Shown: in pieces, positions 42,867 to 53,100 of the stretch
How the letters are laid out: every line of letters begins with the position of its first letter
How positions within the stretch are numbered: the first letter of the stretch is position 1
Source of the DNA: Micropruina sp.
GTDB taxonomy: Bacteria > Actinomycetota > Actinomycetes > Propionibacteriales > Propionibacteriaceae
DNA length: 64,000 nucleotides
Direction: 5' to 3'
NCBI GenBank assembly: GCA_016716635.1
Contig: JADJVZ010000014.1
Location: forward strand, 558,001-622,000
The notes under the pieces: generated by a model
Databases searched by the model: none
Told to the model about the DNA's origin: nothing
What the model saw: only the letters and a program-made list of their open reading frames with translations
Made by a program: the position numbers and the translations under genes

Positions 42867-43829
42867 ATGGACAAGCGCGTGAGGTGGGGCATCGCAGGCC
42901 CCGGACGGATGGCCGCGACCATGGCGGCCGAGTTCGCGCACTCCCCCTCGAACCAGTTGGTGGCCGTCGCCTCGCGTGACCACGGCCGGGCCATGGACTT
43001 CGCGGCCGAGCACCGCATCCCGACCACATATGGCTCCTACGCCGAGTTGTGTGCCGATCGCAACATCGATGCCATCTTCATCGCCACCCCGCACCCACAG
43101 CACGCCGACATCGCCCTGGAAGCCATCGCCAACGGCAAGGCCGTCCTCGTCGAGAAGGCGTTCACCGACTCGGTCGCCAGCTCCAAGCGCGTCATCTCCG
43201 CCGCCCGCGCCGCCAAAGTGTTCTGCATGGAGGGCGTGTGGACGCGCTTCCTGCCCGCCGTCGTCAAGGCGCGCGAAATCATCGCCAGCGGGGAGCTGGG
43301 ACAAGTCCGCGCCGTCCAAGGCGACCTGACCGCGTTCCGCACCTTCGACCCCGCCGACCGGCTGTTCGACCGCGCCCAGGGCGGTGGCGCCATGCTCGAC
43401 GTTGGCGTGTACGTGTTGTCGTTCGCGCAGATGTTTCTGGGCGACCCGTCGAGCGTCCACGCGGTGGGCGGACGCCTGCCCAACGGTGTCGACGGCGAGT
43501 TCGGCTTGGTGCTCGGCTACCCGGACGGACGCCTGGCGACCCTGCAAGGTGGGTTCACGGCCCAGGGGCCCGGACGGATGATGATCGCCTGCACCAACGG
43601 TTGGATCGACGTCCTGCCGCGCTTCCATCGGGCGTCCACGATCATCGTGTGGCGCGGCAAGCACGCCGAAGAGCTGAGTTTCCCCTCTGAGGGCGCTGGC
43701 TACTTCCACGAGCTAGAGCATGTGGCCGCCTGCCTGCGCGACGGCCTGACCGAGTCGCCGATCATGCCGCTGCGCGACACGTTGATCGTCCAAGAGATCA
43801 TGCAGAAGGCGCTGACGCAGATCCCCTGA
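42867..43829 (+). CDS. Gfo/Idh/MocA-family oxidoreductase
   Basis: 320 residues. NAD(P)-binding N-terminus VRWGIAGPGRMAATMAAEFA, the family motif VLVEKAFTDS (EKA in place of the usual EKP), and the C-terminal GGGAMLDVGVYVLSFAQMFL, where the usual His is Tyr. Family members oxidise or reduce sugars, inositols or trans-dihydrodiols; the changed EKP Pro and the catalytic His/Tyr position resemble the dihydrodiol-dehydrogenase-like branch. GAGGAGCC precedes the ATG. It stands alone between ndh and the glu operon. Confidence 0.88.
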   Translation: MDKRVRWGIAGPGRMAATMAAEFAHSPSNQLVAVASRDHGRAMDFAAEHRIPTTYGSYAELCADRNIDAIFIATPHPQHADIALEAIANGKAVLVEKAFTDSVASSKRVISAARAAKVFCMEGVWTRFLPAVVKAREIIASGELGQVRAVQGDLTAFRTFDPADRLFDRAQGGGAMLDVGVYVLSFAQMFLGDPSSVHAVGGRLPNGVDGEFGLVLGYPDGRLATLQGGFTAQGPGRMMIACTNGWIDVLPRFHRASTIIVWRGKHAEELSFPSEGAGYFHELEHVAACLRDGLTESPIMPLRDTLIVQEIMQKALTQIP

Positions 43830-43927
43830 CGGGCCAGCCCCCGGCCATCGGCCACAGCGCCCGCTCGCGCCACAAGCGAGGGGACGGAGTCGTACGTCCG
43901 AGGCCACACCCGCCCACGCGCCAGGAC

Positions 43928-44806
43928 CTACGGGGCCAACGGACCTCCGCCCGGAAGCATGGTGTCCGGCCCGGCTGCCACGACGTTCGGCGTGGTGCGA
44001 GTCATCCGGGTTCGACGTTCCAGCCGACCTGCCGCCGAGGTGAGCCCGGCGTTGATGGCGATGTAGATCACGCCCACCACCAAGAAGGCGACCACCAGGT
44101 TGCCGTAGTTGGTGGAGAGGTTCTGGGCGGCGCGGAGCAGGTCGGAGTAGGCCACCATGTAGCCCAGGGCCGTGTCCTTCAGGACGACCACCAACTGGCT
44201 CACCAACGAGGGCAGCATGGCGGTGATGGCCTGGGGCAGCAGGATCAATCGCAGCGTCTCCGAACGCGAGAGGCCGATCGCTAGGCCGGCCTCGATTTGG
44301 CCCTTGGGCAGGGAGTCAACGCCCGCCCGGATCAGCTCGGCGATGACGCTCGCGTTGTAGAACGTGAGGCCGGCGACGACCCCAGCCAGCGGTTGGTAGT
44401 CGCCGCTCAAAATGCCAGTGGTCGAGAACACCGCATTGGCGAAGATCATCATCATGAGCACCGGGACGCTACGGAAGAACTCGATGAAGACCGTCGAGAC
44501 CGCCCGGACGGGTGCGTTGTGCGAGAGACGTCCGAGCCCGAAGATCACGCCCACCACCCCGGCCAGGACGACCGAGATCGCGGCGGCCAGCAGCGTGGCC
44601 AGCAGGCCCGGGATGATGTAGGCCGTCCACGTCGAGGGCATCAGGAAGGGGGCCCACATGGCGGGGTTGAGCACCTGGGCGCGCAATCCCCAGGTGAGCA
44701 CGGCGAGCCCCGCCAGGATCACCAGCGTCCCCACCACGCCGATGACCCGGTGCCGGCGCCGGGCCTTGGGCCCCGGCAGGTCGAACAGGACCGCTTGGAC
44801 GCTCAT
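43928..44806 (-). CDS. gluD: Glutamate-type ABC transporter permease
   Basis: 292 residues, five to six membrane helices. The EAA loop is NASVIAELIRAGVDSLPKGQ followed by IEAGLAIGLSRSETLRLILL, diagnostic for the HisM/GluD polar-amino-acid permease family. A long N-terminal helix precedes the core (about 20-42). Last gene of gluABCD; its ATG overlaps the gluC stop (ATGA). Confidence 0.92.
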   Translation of the reverse strand: MSVQAVLFDLPGPKARRRHRVIGVVGTLVILAGLAVLTWGLRAQVLNPAMWAPFLMPSTWTAYIIPGLLATLLAAAISVVLAGVVGVIFGLGRLSHNAPVRAVSTVFIEFFRSVPVLMMMIFANAVFSTTGILSGDYQPLAGVVAGLTFYNASVIAELIRAGVDSLPKGQIEAGLAIGLSRSETLRLILLPQAITAMLPSLVSQLVVVLKDTALGYMVAYSDLLRAAQNLSTNYGNLVVAFLVVGVIYIAINAGLTSAAGRLERRTRMTRTTPNVVAAGPDTMLPGGGPLAP

Positions 44807-45477
44807 CGCCGCACCACCAGTCGCTTCGACAAGGCGGTGAAGGCCATGCCCATGGGGAGCGTCAGCACCACGAACCCGAACGCCATGATCAAGAAGATGA
44901 CGTAGAGCAGATCGGGGCGGAACTCGATCATGGTGCGCATCACGTCGGACGCCTCGGCCACCCCGATGGTCGCCAGCACGGTGGTGTTCTTGGTGAGCGC
45001 GATCATCGTGCTGCCCAACGGCGACACCGCCCCACGGAGGGCCTGCGGCAGGATGACCTCCCGCAGCGACTGGGTGAAGTCGAGGCCGATGGCGCGCGCG
45101 GCCTCGGCCTGACCGGTCGGCACCGTGTTGATGCCCGACTGCAACGCCTCGGCGACGAACGCGGAGTGGTACACGGCCATGGCCACCACGCCCCACAAGA
45201 AGGCATGCGTGGATGATCGCGCCGACGGGGCGACCAGAGTCATCCCCATGAGTTGGTAGAGCGCGAAGAAGAAGAAGAACACGACGAGGGTGAGCGGGCT
45301 GTTACGCACGCCCTCGATATACGCGCTCGCCGCGATCTGCAGTGGCCGCACCGGGGAGACGCGCATGATCGCGGCGATCGTCCCCAAGACCATGGCGCCC
45401 ACGGCTGACCAGAAGGTGATCAGGATGGTCACCCAGAACGCCCCAAGAATGTCGTAGCTGGCGAAAAGTTCAGCCAT
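44803..45477 (-). CDS. gluC: Glutamate-type ABC transporter permease
   Basis: 224 residues. EAA loop YHSAFVAEALQSGINTVPTG followed by QAEAARAIGLDFTQSLREVI and LPQALRGAVSPLGS. Pairs with gluD to form the transmembrane channel. GAGGAGGTGACCC gives a very good ribosome binding site before ATG 45477. A strong hairpin lies between gluB and this gene. Confidence 0.92.
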   Translation of the reverse strand: MAELFASYDILGAFWVTILITFWSAVGAMVLGTIAAIMRVSPVRPLQIAASAYIEGVRNSPLTLVVFFFFFALYQLMGMTLVAPSARSSTHAFLWGVVAMAVYHSAFVAEALQSGINTVPTGQAEAARAIGLDFTQSLREVILPQALRGAVSPLGSTMIALTKNTTVLATIGVAEASDVMRTMIEFRPDLLYVIFLIMAFGFVVLTLPMGMAFTALSKRLVVRR

Positions 45478-45540
45478 GGGTCACCTCCTCATGCACTGTG
45501 ATGGTCGTGGTGGCGGACGCCGGCCCGGAGCCCGGGGAGG

Positions 45541-45572
45541 GTGGTCGGACGTCCGCAGCGACGTCCGACCAC
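45541..45572. terminator. Intra-operon hairpin between gluB and gluC
   Basis: GTGGTCGGACGTC and GACGTCCGACCAC are a perfect 13-bp stem with the 6-nt loop CGCAGC. It sits 38 nt after the gluB stop and probably causes partial termination or protects the upstream mRNA, which would keep binding protein in excess of permeases. Confidence 0.8.
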
Positions 45573-45610
45573 CACGTTCCCGGGTCAGGATCCAGCGACC
45601 CTTTCACCGG

Positions 45611-46435
45611 TTAGGAACAGGCGTCCGTGGCGGGCGGGTTTCCGGCAGGGGCGGTGAAGCCTGAGGCGCCCAGGGTGCTCGACAGCGCGGTTGCCCACGC
45701 ACCGGAGTCGACCATCTTCTTCAGCGCCGTGTTGACCTTGCCGCACAGCTCGGTGTCGCCCTTCTTGAGGCCGACGCCGTAGCGCTCGCTCGAGAACGGC
45801 TTGCCGACGACCTTGAACTTGCCCTTGTACTGATCCTGGGCAGCAAATCCCGCGAGGATCGTGTTATCGGTGGTGACCGCGTCGATGGTGCCCGCGGCCA
45901 GCGCCGTCACGCACTTGGAGTAAGTGTCGAAGTTCTGCAGATCGACGCCGGTGGCGTACTTGTCCTTGATCTTCTGCGCCGATGTCGAGCCCGACACCGA
46001 ACACAACTTCTTGCCGTTCAGCGCCTCGGGGCCGGTGATGTCAGTGTTGTCAGCCCGGACGAGCAGGTCCTGCCCGGCGATGAAGTACGGGCCGGCGAAG
46101 GACACCGTCGCCTTGCGGGCGTCCGTGATCGAGTAGGTGGCGAAGATCAGCTTCACCTGTCCGCTGGAAATCATCGACTCGCGCTGAGCCGACGGCGTCT
46201 CCTTGTAGGTGATCTTGTCGGACGCGTAGCCAAGCTCCTTGGCCACGTACTTGGCGACCTCGACGTCGAAGCCGGTGTAGGTGTCGGCGGTCTTCAGCCC
46301 AAGGCCGGGTTGGTCGAACTTGATGCCGATGGTGATGGACTCCGACGACGTGGTGGTGGTGCTGCTCGAACAGCCGGCCGCGGCCAGGGCCACGACTCCG
46401 GTGACAAGGCCCGCCAGGATGGTGCGGATCTTCAT
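45611..46435 (-). CDS. gluB: Glutamate-binding lipoprotein of the ABC importer
   Basis: 274 residues. Signal with lipobox LAAAGC, Ser/Thr-rich linker, then an SBP_bac_3 domain: TITIGIKFDQPGLG-type start (ITIGIKFDQPGLGLKTADTY), GFDVEVAKYVAKELGY, FATYSITDARKATVSFAGPY and GVGLKKGDTELCGKVNTAL. These are the polar amino acid binding motifs of corynebacterial GluB. AGAGGAG precedes the ATG. Confidence 0.93.
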   Translation of the reverse strand: MKIRTILAGLVTGVVALAAAGCSSSTTTTSSESITIGIKFDQPGLGLKTADTYTGFDVEVAKYVAKELGYASDKITYKETPSAQRESMISSGQVKLIFATYSITDARKATVSFAGPYFIAGQDLLVRADNTDITGPEALNGKKLCSVSGSTSAQKIKDKYATGVDLQNFDTYSKCVTALAAGTIDAVTTDNTILAGFAAQDQYKGKFKVVGKPFSSERYGVGLKKGDTELCGKVNTALKKMVDSGAWATALSSTLGASGFTAPAGNPPATDACS

Positions 46436-46523
46436 TGCTTTCTCCTCTTTGGTTGAGAACGGTCGTCTCAGGTGTGTTTCGGGGTGGTGACCACGAGGGT
46501 TCTTCGTGGCGGGTGCCGTCTGT

Positions 46524-47300
46524 TTAGTGCTGCAGGATCTTGCTCAGGAAGTCCTTCGCCCGTTGGCTTTGGGGGTTGGTGAAGAACTCGTCCGGGGTGT
46601 TCTCCTCGACGATCTGACCGTCGGACATGAACACCACCCGATCGGCTGCCTTGCGCGCGAAGCCCATCTCGTGGGTGACCACGACCATGGTCATGCCTTG
46701 CTTGGCGAGGTCGACCATGACGTCCAGCACCTCGTTGACCATCTCGGGGTCGAGCGCCGAGGTGGGCTCGTCGAAGAGCATCACCTTGGGTTTCATGGCC
46801 AACGCCCGCGCGATGGCGACGCGCTGCTGCTGCCCGCCCGACAGCTGCGCGGGGAACTTGTCGGATTGGTCCTCGATGCCGACCCGGCGCAGCAGGTCTC
46901 GTCCGAGGTAATCGGCTTCGGACTTGGGGAGTTTGCGCACCTTGATCGGGCCGAGGGTGACGTTTTGCAGGATGGTCTTGTGGGCGAACAGGTTGAAGGA
47001 CTGGAACACCATGCCCACGTCGGCGCGCAGGTTGGCGAGTTCCTTCCCCTCCTCGGGAAGCAGTTGGGCGTCGACGCGGATCTCGCCGGAGTCGATCGCC
47101 TCAAGGCGATTAATGGTGCGGCAGAGGGTGGATTTACCCGACCCGGAGGGCCCGATCACGACGACGACTTCGCCCTTGCTGATCGAGAGGTTGATGTCCT
47201 TCAGCACGTGCAAGGCCCCAAAATGTTTGTTCACCTTCGCCATCGCAACGACGGGATGGTCCGTCGCGGCGCTGGGGTTCCGGCTCGCCATTGCAGTCAT
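46524..47300 (-). CDS. gluA: Glutamate-type ABC transporter ATPase
   Basis: 258 residues. Walker A VIGPSGSGKSTLCRTINRL, Q-loop MVFQSFNLFAHKTI, signature LSGGQQQRVAIARAL, Walker B VMLFDEPTSALDPE, H-loop VVVTHEMGFARKAAD: the GlnQ/GluA group. TAGGTT lies 7 nt before ATG 47300 with no SD, so a leaderless start there is preferred over TTG 47309. First gene of gluABCD. Confidence 0.93.
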   Translation of the reverse strand: MTAMASRNPSAATDHPVVAMAKVNKHFGALHVLKDINLSISKGEVVVVIGPSGSGKSTLCRTINRLEAIDSGEIRVDAQLLPEEGKELANLRADVGMVFQSFNLFAHKTILQNVTLGPIKVRKLPKSEADYLGRDLLRRVGIEDQSDKFPAQLSGGQQQRVAIARALAMKPKVMLFDEPTSALDPEMVNEVLDVMVDLAKQGMTMVVVTHEMGFARKAADRVVFMSDGQIVEENTPDEFFTNPQSQRAKDFLSKILQH

Positions 47301-47528
47301 AACGGTCAACCTACGGTGACCAAAGGAGCTTGTCAGCCCCCCGGCGAGGGTTGACGCAAGTCCGTTACACAGCCTTCACGCGGTTACAGGTCTGACCTGC
47401 CGCCGAACTCTGAAGGGGCTTTCGAGGTCGGCGCGTGAGGCCCGGCGAAAGAATTCGCCACCTACGGGTATTTTCCGTGCTCCCTGGGCCTCCAAGAAAG
47501 CAGAACTCCTCGCAGGAAGGAAGACGAC

Positions 47529-48320
47529 ATGATGTTGTCGCTGAAGGTTCGTTCGTTGGCTCTGGTGGCCGCGCTGGCCGGAACTGTCGCGCTGGCTGGG
47601 TGCTCGTTCTTACCCACCTCGGTCAAGGGCGACGCCTCGGTGCCCGTTGTCACAGTGCCCGTTGTCACCCATAGCGCCACTCCGACCCCCTCGGACCCGC
47701 TCGGCATCCCCGCGATGCCCGCCCCTTTGCCGCTCATTTCCGACCCAGGGACGATCGACCCTATCCTCGGCACCTTCCCGGCCAGCGACCCCCGCCGCTA
47801 TCAGTTCAGCTGGCTGAACTACGCCAAGGACGGACGTGCCATGGCGACCATCGGCAAGCAAGCGGACGCATCGGGCTTCCTCGCAAAGCTCTCGGACGCC
47901 GATCTCTACTACATGGGGGTCACCGTGTGTACCGACGTGGCCACGAACCTCACTGTTGAATCCATTCTGGATTGGCTGGTCCAATACGGCACCAACGACG
48001 CCACCGCCACCTCAAGCGACTACACGTTTGATGAGACGCTGTTCGCGGCGGCGGTTTCGAAGCTCTGTCCCACCTTCAAGCCCGTGCTCAACGACATCGA
48101 CTACCTCACGCCCACCCCCGACATGATCCGCGGCTACCTTGGCGTCGACAGTCGAAGTCTGCCCGACGAGGGTGCCAACAAGTTCGCCAACTGGGTCTGC
48201 ACCTCGCTGAAGAACGGCGAAACCCAATCGCGCATCACCAATGCGGTCGCGACCAAGTACGGCTACCCCGACGACGTCAGCGAGAAGCTCGTAGCGCGCA
48301 TCAAGACGGTGGTCTGTTGA
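47529..48320 (+). CDS. Secreted lipoprotein with DUF732-like Cys-helix repeats
   Basis: 263 residues. Lipoprotein signal (LVAALAGTVALAGC), a linker with duplicated VPVVTVPVVT, then a helical domain with paired cysteines (VTVCTDVATN and VSKLCPTF; NWVCTSLKNG and KTVVC at the very end). The helix phrase WVCTSLKNGETQSRITNAVA resembles actinobacterial DUF732, a small disulphide-bonded helical domain of unknown function found in secreted proteins. GGAAGGAAGACG precedes ATG ATG; either could start. The next gene begins 3 nt after the stop. Confidence 0.75.
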   Translation: MMLSLKVRSLALVAALAGTVALAGCSFLPTSVKGDASVPVVTVPVVTHSATPTPSDPLGIPAMPAPLPLISDPGTIDPILGTFPASDPRRYQFSWLNYAKDGRAMATIGKQADASGFLAKLSDADLYYMGVTVCTDVATNLTVESILDWLVQYGTNDATATSSDYTFDETLFAAAVSKLCPTFKPVLNDIDYLTPTPDMIRGYLGVDSRSLPDEGANKFANWVCTSLKNGETQSRITNAVATKYGYPDDVSEKLVARIKTVVC

Positions 48321-48322
48321 CC

Positions 48323-48985
48323 ATGAAGGTCCTGTTCGCGGTCGCCCTCGCTGCGCTGGCCTGTGCGGGGTGCTCGGCGTCCCTGACCCTCGACCCTCCC
48401 CCCACGCCCAAGCCACCGCCGGTGGTGACCGCCAGCCCGTCCGCCCCTAAGGACATCCGGCCCCTCATCGAATCGCAGTTCGCGCAATCAGCGTCCGTGT
48501 ACCGCAGCTGGTGGCCGCAGTACGTGACGCCAGGGCTGCACCTGCTGGGAACGGACTCCAGTTCGGGGGCGGTCTCGCCCTGCGGTCCACTCTCTGGTGG
48601 GGATGCCTTCTACTGCCCCACCGACAACGGGGTCTACCTCGACCTAGGGATGATGCAGGACTTCTCGCGCCTACCCCGGGGAGACGGCGCCACCTTGGCG
48701 ACTGTGGCCCACGAGTTGGGGCACGCGTGGCAGGCGCAACGCCACCTGGAGTTCTCCGGGTCGACGGTGATGAACTCCGAACTGCACGCCGACTGTCTGT
48801 CGGGCGCGGTCATCGCCGCAATCGCCCCTGGCTCCGACGCCCTGGCGCAGGGTGCCGCCGACGCCTACGCCTCCGGCAGCATGGACTGGACGAACCCGCA
48901 GTTCCACGGCACCCCCACCCAGCGACGCGACGTCACCCTCCGGGGCGCGGGCGGCCTCGCGGCATGCGACTCGCTCATCAGGTGA
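48323..48985 (+). CDS. Putative zinc metallopeptidase lipoprotein
   Basis: 220 residues. Lipobox LACAGC, Pro-rich linker (PPPTPKPPPV), then a 'putative neutral zinc metallopeptidase'-like core: FYCPTDNGVYLDLGMMQDF, zinc motif TVAHELGHAWQAQRH (HExxH) and NSELHADCLSGAVIAAIAPG, where the Glu would be the third zinc ligand. The domain is shorter than in YpfJ-type proteins. It follows the DUF732-like gene by 2 nt and is probably co-translated, so the two secreted proteins may work together. Substrate unknown. Confidence 0.82.
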   Translation: MKVLFAVALAALACAGCSASLTLDPPPTPKPPPVVTASPSAPKDIRPLIESQFAQSASVYRSWWPQYVTPGLHLLGTDSSSGAVSPCGPLSGGDAFYCPTDNGVYLDLGMMQDFSRLPRGDGATLATVAHELGHAWQAQRHLEFSGSTVMNSELHADCLSGAVIAAIAPGSDALAQGAADAYASGSMDWTNPQFHGTPTQRRDVTLRGAGGLAACDSLIR

Positions 48986-48991
48986 GGCGCC

Positions 48992-50008
48992 TCACGCCAT
49001 TCCCGTGGATCCCTTGGCGCGGTTCGGCCGGCGGTCCGTTGGGTCGTCGAACCAAATGATCTTCGTCGGCTTGGCGGGGTCGGGATGTGTGCGGGTCCAC
49101 CAGATCAGGAATCTCCGGATCGTGAAGTGCACCCAGAACACCACGGCCAGCCACGAAGCGTAGGTGATCTGGACGGGCACGTGGATCCTCGCCTGCAGGT
49201 CGGCAAAGGTGACATCCCCCGTCGCGCCCGATGCCGGGTAGTCGGCTCGATAACGAACCGGCACCGACGCTCCGACGGGGTCATCCGCCGAGTGCTTGAC
49301 CGCGGTGTAGGTCGTGCCGTCCACGGTGAAGTCGATCCATTCTGCGGGCGTCGCGCCCGTCTTGTCGGACTTTCCTTCCATCACCTGAGTCACCGAACCC
49401 ATGGCGGTGGCGTCTGTGCGGCTCACCACCCTGACCTGCGAGTCGGCCATGAGCGGCCCGCTGATAGCGAAGATCAGCACTGTGCAAAGCAGTCCAAACT
49501 CCACCACCCACCGCATGATCGCGCGACCAGTGCCGCCCCGGGGACGCACAACGATCCGGGGGCCATTTCCGCGGGCACGCCGAACCCCGAGGGCGGCCAA
49601 TTCCCAAAGAACGAGGAAGGCGACCGCCGAACAAAGAACCGCCAGCGGGAGGTTCAGGTCGAAGGGGTTTGTGGTCGCGACAAAGGGGTCGCTGTGCGCG
49701 TACCTGACCTCCACCGGGGATCCGGCAACCGCACAATCGCCACCGGGTACCTGGTACTCGAAGCCGGCGACGGTGAAGGTTGTCACCGGCTTCGTCGGGC
49801 AGGAACCGGCCGCCACCACGCCCGTGGTGGAGCTGTCGATCCCGGTCACTAAGGCGGCGTGCGTCCACGAACTGGCCATCGCGAAGACCGTGATGACGAT
49901 CCAAAGAAGGGCCGAGACCCCGAAGGCGGCGACCACCAAGGGGCGCACGTCGGTGAGCGACGCGGTCGCGTCCTCCGCGTCATCGAGTCCCGGATAGTTC
50001 GTCGTCAC
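48992..50008 (-). CDS. DUF3592-like membrane protein
   Basis: 338 residues with four membrane helices (about 25-47, 117-137, 162-185 and 275-295) and two similar extracytoplasmic domains: TTFTVAGFEYQVPGGDCAVA with VEVRYAHSDP in the first, and IDFTVDGTTYTAVKHSADDP with VPVRYRADYPASG in the second. The repeated 'F.V.G..Y......G..V.VRY...P' is the DUF3592 pattern. GTG start with AAGGGGAG upstream. Function unknown; convergent with the metallopeptidase across 6 nt. Confidence 0.75.
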   Translation of the reverse strand: MTTNYPGLDDAEDATASLTDVRPLVVAAFGVSALLWIVITVFAMASSWTHAALVTGIDSSTTGVVAAGSCPTKPVTTFTVAGFEYQVPGGDCAVAGSPVEVRYAHSDPFVATTNPFDLNLPLAVLCSAVAFLVLWELAALGVRRARGNGPRIVVRPRGGTGRAIMRWVVEFGLLCTVLIFAISGPLMADSQVRVVSRTDATAMGSVTQVMEGKSDKTGATPAEWIDFTVDGTTYTAVKHSADDPVGASVPVRYRADYPASGATGDVTFADLQARIHVPVQITYASWLAVVFWVHFTIRRFLIWWTRTHPDPAKPTKIIWFDDPTDRRPNRAKGSTGMA

Positions 50009-50095
50009 GGCTCCCCTTCGCGCCTCATGCCCGTCCGACGCCCAGTGTGCTGACGCACGATAGCCCCACGAGGACCAAGGCCGCGCTCACCGGCC

Positions 50096-50120
50096 CGGCG
50101 CCCCTGATGCCTGGGCGCCG
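50096..50120 (-). terminator. Hairpin terminator of ileS
   Basis: CGGCGCCC and GGGCGCCG pair perfectly around nine bases, immediately after the ileS stop. No T tract. Confidence 0.7.
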
Positions 50121-50121
50121 C

Positions 50122-53100
50122 TCATGCCTTGGCGATGGCGAAACGCAGGCCCAGGTCGGGGTCGGTCTGCCAATCGTCCGCGGCGTCCCCCTCGGCCATG
50201 GCGGTGGCGAGCACCTCGTCCGCGATGTCGGCGGCGTGCGTCCGAATGGCGTCCGCCAGCGCACCGGTGGCCTGCCAGCGCAGGCTGATCCGATCGGAGA
50301 CCTGCAGCCCGGAGGTCTTGCGGGTCTCCTGCACGAGCCGGACGACCTCGCGGGCCAGGCCCGCCGCCACCAGTTCGGGCGTGAGCTGCAGATCAAGCGC
50401 GACGGTTTCGCCCTGCTCATTGACGACCGACCAGCCCTCGCGCGGACGCTCGGAGACGATGACCTCCTCCGGGGTCACCTCGATGCCGCCCTCGAAGTCG
50501 ATCTTGGCGGTACCGTTCGCGGCCAGGTCGGCTGCCAGCTGGGCGGCATCGGCCGCAGCGATGGCGTTAGCCACCAACGGGGTCTGCTTGCCGAACCGCT
50601 TGCCGAGCGTCCGGAAGTTGCCCTTGGCCGAGTAGTCGACGAGGTCACCCGCCGAGGCGAAGCTCTCGACTGATTGGACGTTCAGCTCGGCCGCGATTTC
50701 GGCGAGGAACTCGGCGTCCAGGGCGGCGAACGAGGTCGACGGCACCAGGATCCGCTTGAGCGGTTGGCGGGTCTTCACTTTGGCCTCCGAGCGGGCCGAG
50801 CGTCCAAGTTCGACCAGCCGACGGGTGGTGCCCATCTGGGCGATGAGGCGAGCGTCCACCTCGCCAGCGACCGGCCAGCTCGACAGGTGCACAGACTCCG
50901 GGGCACCCGGGACGGCCGCAGCCACGAGGTCTTGCCAGACGCGCTCGGTGATGAACGGGGCCAGGGGGGCCATCAGCTGGGTGACAACGGCCAGCGTCTC
51001 GTGGAGCGTCCAAAGGGCGCTGGGCTCACCGTCCCAGAAGCGGCGACGCGAACGGCGGACGTACCAGTTCGACAGGTCGTCCACGAACTCCGAGATCAAT
51101 GTTCCGAAACGTTGGGTGTCGAAATTCTCGAGAGCGGCCGTGGTGTCGAGGATGAGCTGGTTGCGGGTGCTCACCAGCCAACGATCCAGGACGGGTCGTT
51201 CGGCGAAGGCGGGGGCCTCGCCGGTGGGCGTCCAGCCGTTCGTCCGTGCGTACAGCGCCTGGAAGGCGACGGTGTTCCAGTAGGTCAGCAGCACCTTGCG
51301 GACGGTCTCTTGGATCGTCCCATGGCCCACGCGCCGCGACGCCCACGGCGAGCCACCCGCGGCCATGAACCAGCGGACGGCGTCCGCGCCGTGCTGATCC
51401 ATCAGCGGGATCGGCTCGAGGATGTTGCCCAGGTGCTTGCTCATCTTGCGGCCGTCCTCGGCCAGGATGTGTCCGAGGCACAGCACGTTGCGGTAGCTGC
51501 TGGCGTCGAAGCAGAGCGTCCCCACGGCCATCAACGAGTAGAACCAGCCGCGCGTCTGGTCGATCGCCTCGCAGATGAAGTCGGCAGGGTAGGCGGTGGC
51601 GAAGATCTCCTTCGAGCCTTCCTTCCAGGGGTAACCCCACTGGGCGAACGGCATCGATCCGGAGTCGAACCAGGCGTCGATGACCTCTTTCACCCGTCGC
51701 GACGGCTTGTGGCACGTCGGACAGGGGAAGCTCACGTCGTCCACGAAGGGGCGGTGCGGATCGAGGCTGGTCTGGTCGGCGTGGGTGAGCTCGCTCAGCT
51801 CGGCGAGGGAGCCGACGCAGACCTGGTGATCGTCCTCACAACGCCAGATCGGCAGCGGGGTACCCCAGTAACGCGACCGGGACAGCGCCCAGTCGATGTT
51901 GTTGTTCAGCCAGTCGCCGTAGCGGCCCCACTTGATGTTCTCCGGGTACCAGGTGGTGGCCTCGTTCTCGCGCAGCAGTTCGTCCTTGATCTTGGTGGTG
52001 CGGATGTACCACGACGGCTGCGCGTAGTAGAGCAGCGCGGTGTGGCAGCGCCAGCAGTGCGGGTAGCTGTGCTCGTGCTCTTCTTCGCGGAACAGCAGGC
52101 CGCGTTCGGCCAGGTCGGCCGTCAGCGGCTTGTTGGCGGAGCTGAAGAACATGCCCCCCACCAGCGGCACGGCGGGGTCGAAGGTTCCGTCGGGCAGGAT
52201 CGGGTTCACCATCGGCAGGCCGTAGGCGCGGCAGGACGCCATGTCCTCCTCGCCGAAGGCGGGCGCTTGATGGACGATGCCCGAGCCGTCCTCAGTGGTG
52301 ACGTAGTCGGCGAGGATCACGTAGTGGGTGCCGCCGACGATGTCCGGGAACTCGACGAGGTCGAACGGACGCTCGTAGGTCCAGAACTCCATCTCCTTGC
52401 CGGTGAACGTCTTGGTCAACAACCAGCCCTCTCCCAGCACCTTCTCGGCGAGCGCCTCGGCGAGCACCAGCGTTTCGCTACCGTTCGTAGCGGCCACGTA
52501 GGTGACGTCGGGGTTCACGGCGGCGGCGGTGTTGGAGACGAGCGTCCAGGGGGTGGTGGTCCACACCAGCAGGGACGCGTGCCCTGCCAGCGGGCCTGAC
52601 GTCAGCGGGAAGCGGACGAACACCGTCGAGTCGACGACGTCCTCGTAGCCCTGGGCCAACTCGTGGTCGGAGAGGGTCGTGCCGCAGCGGGGGCAGTACG
52701 GGGCGACGCGGTAGTCCTCGACGAGAAGTCCCTTGGAATGGATCTGCTTCAGGGCCCACCAGACGGATTCGACGTACTCGGGGGCCATCGTCCAATAGGC
52801 GTCGTCCATGTTGACCCAGTAGCCCATGCGGCGGGTGAGCTCGGCGAACTCCCCCACATGCCTGGAGACCGACTCGCGGCACATGGCGTTGAACGCCTCG
52901 ACCCCGAAGGCTTCGATGTCGGGCTTGCCGTTCAGGCCCAGCTCCCGCTCGACGGCCAACTCGACGGGCAGGCCGTGGCAATCCCAGCCGGCCTTGCGAT
53001 CGACGTGGAAGCCCTGCATGGTCTTGAAGCGCGGGAAGACGTCCTTGAAGACGCGGGCCTCGATGTGATGCGTCCCCGGGGTGCCGTTCGCGGTGGGCGG

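Noticed and set aside
50674..52599. A 641-codon + strand open frame
   Set aside because: Antisense of ileS; codon-phase artefact of high third-position G+C.
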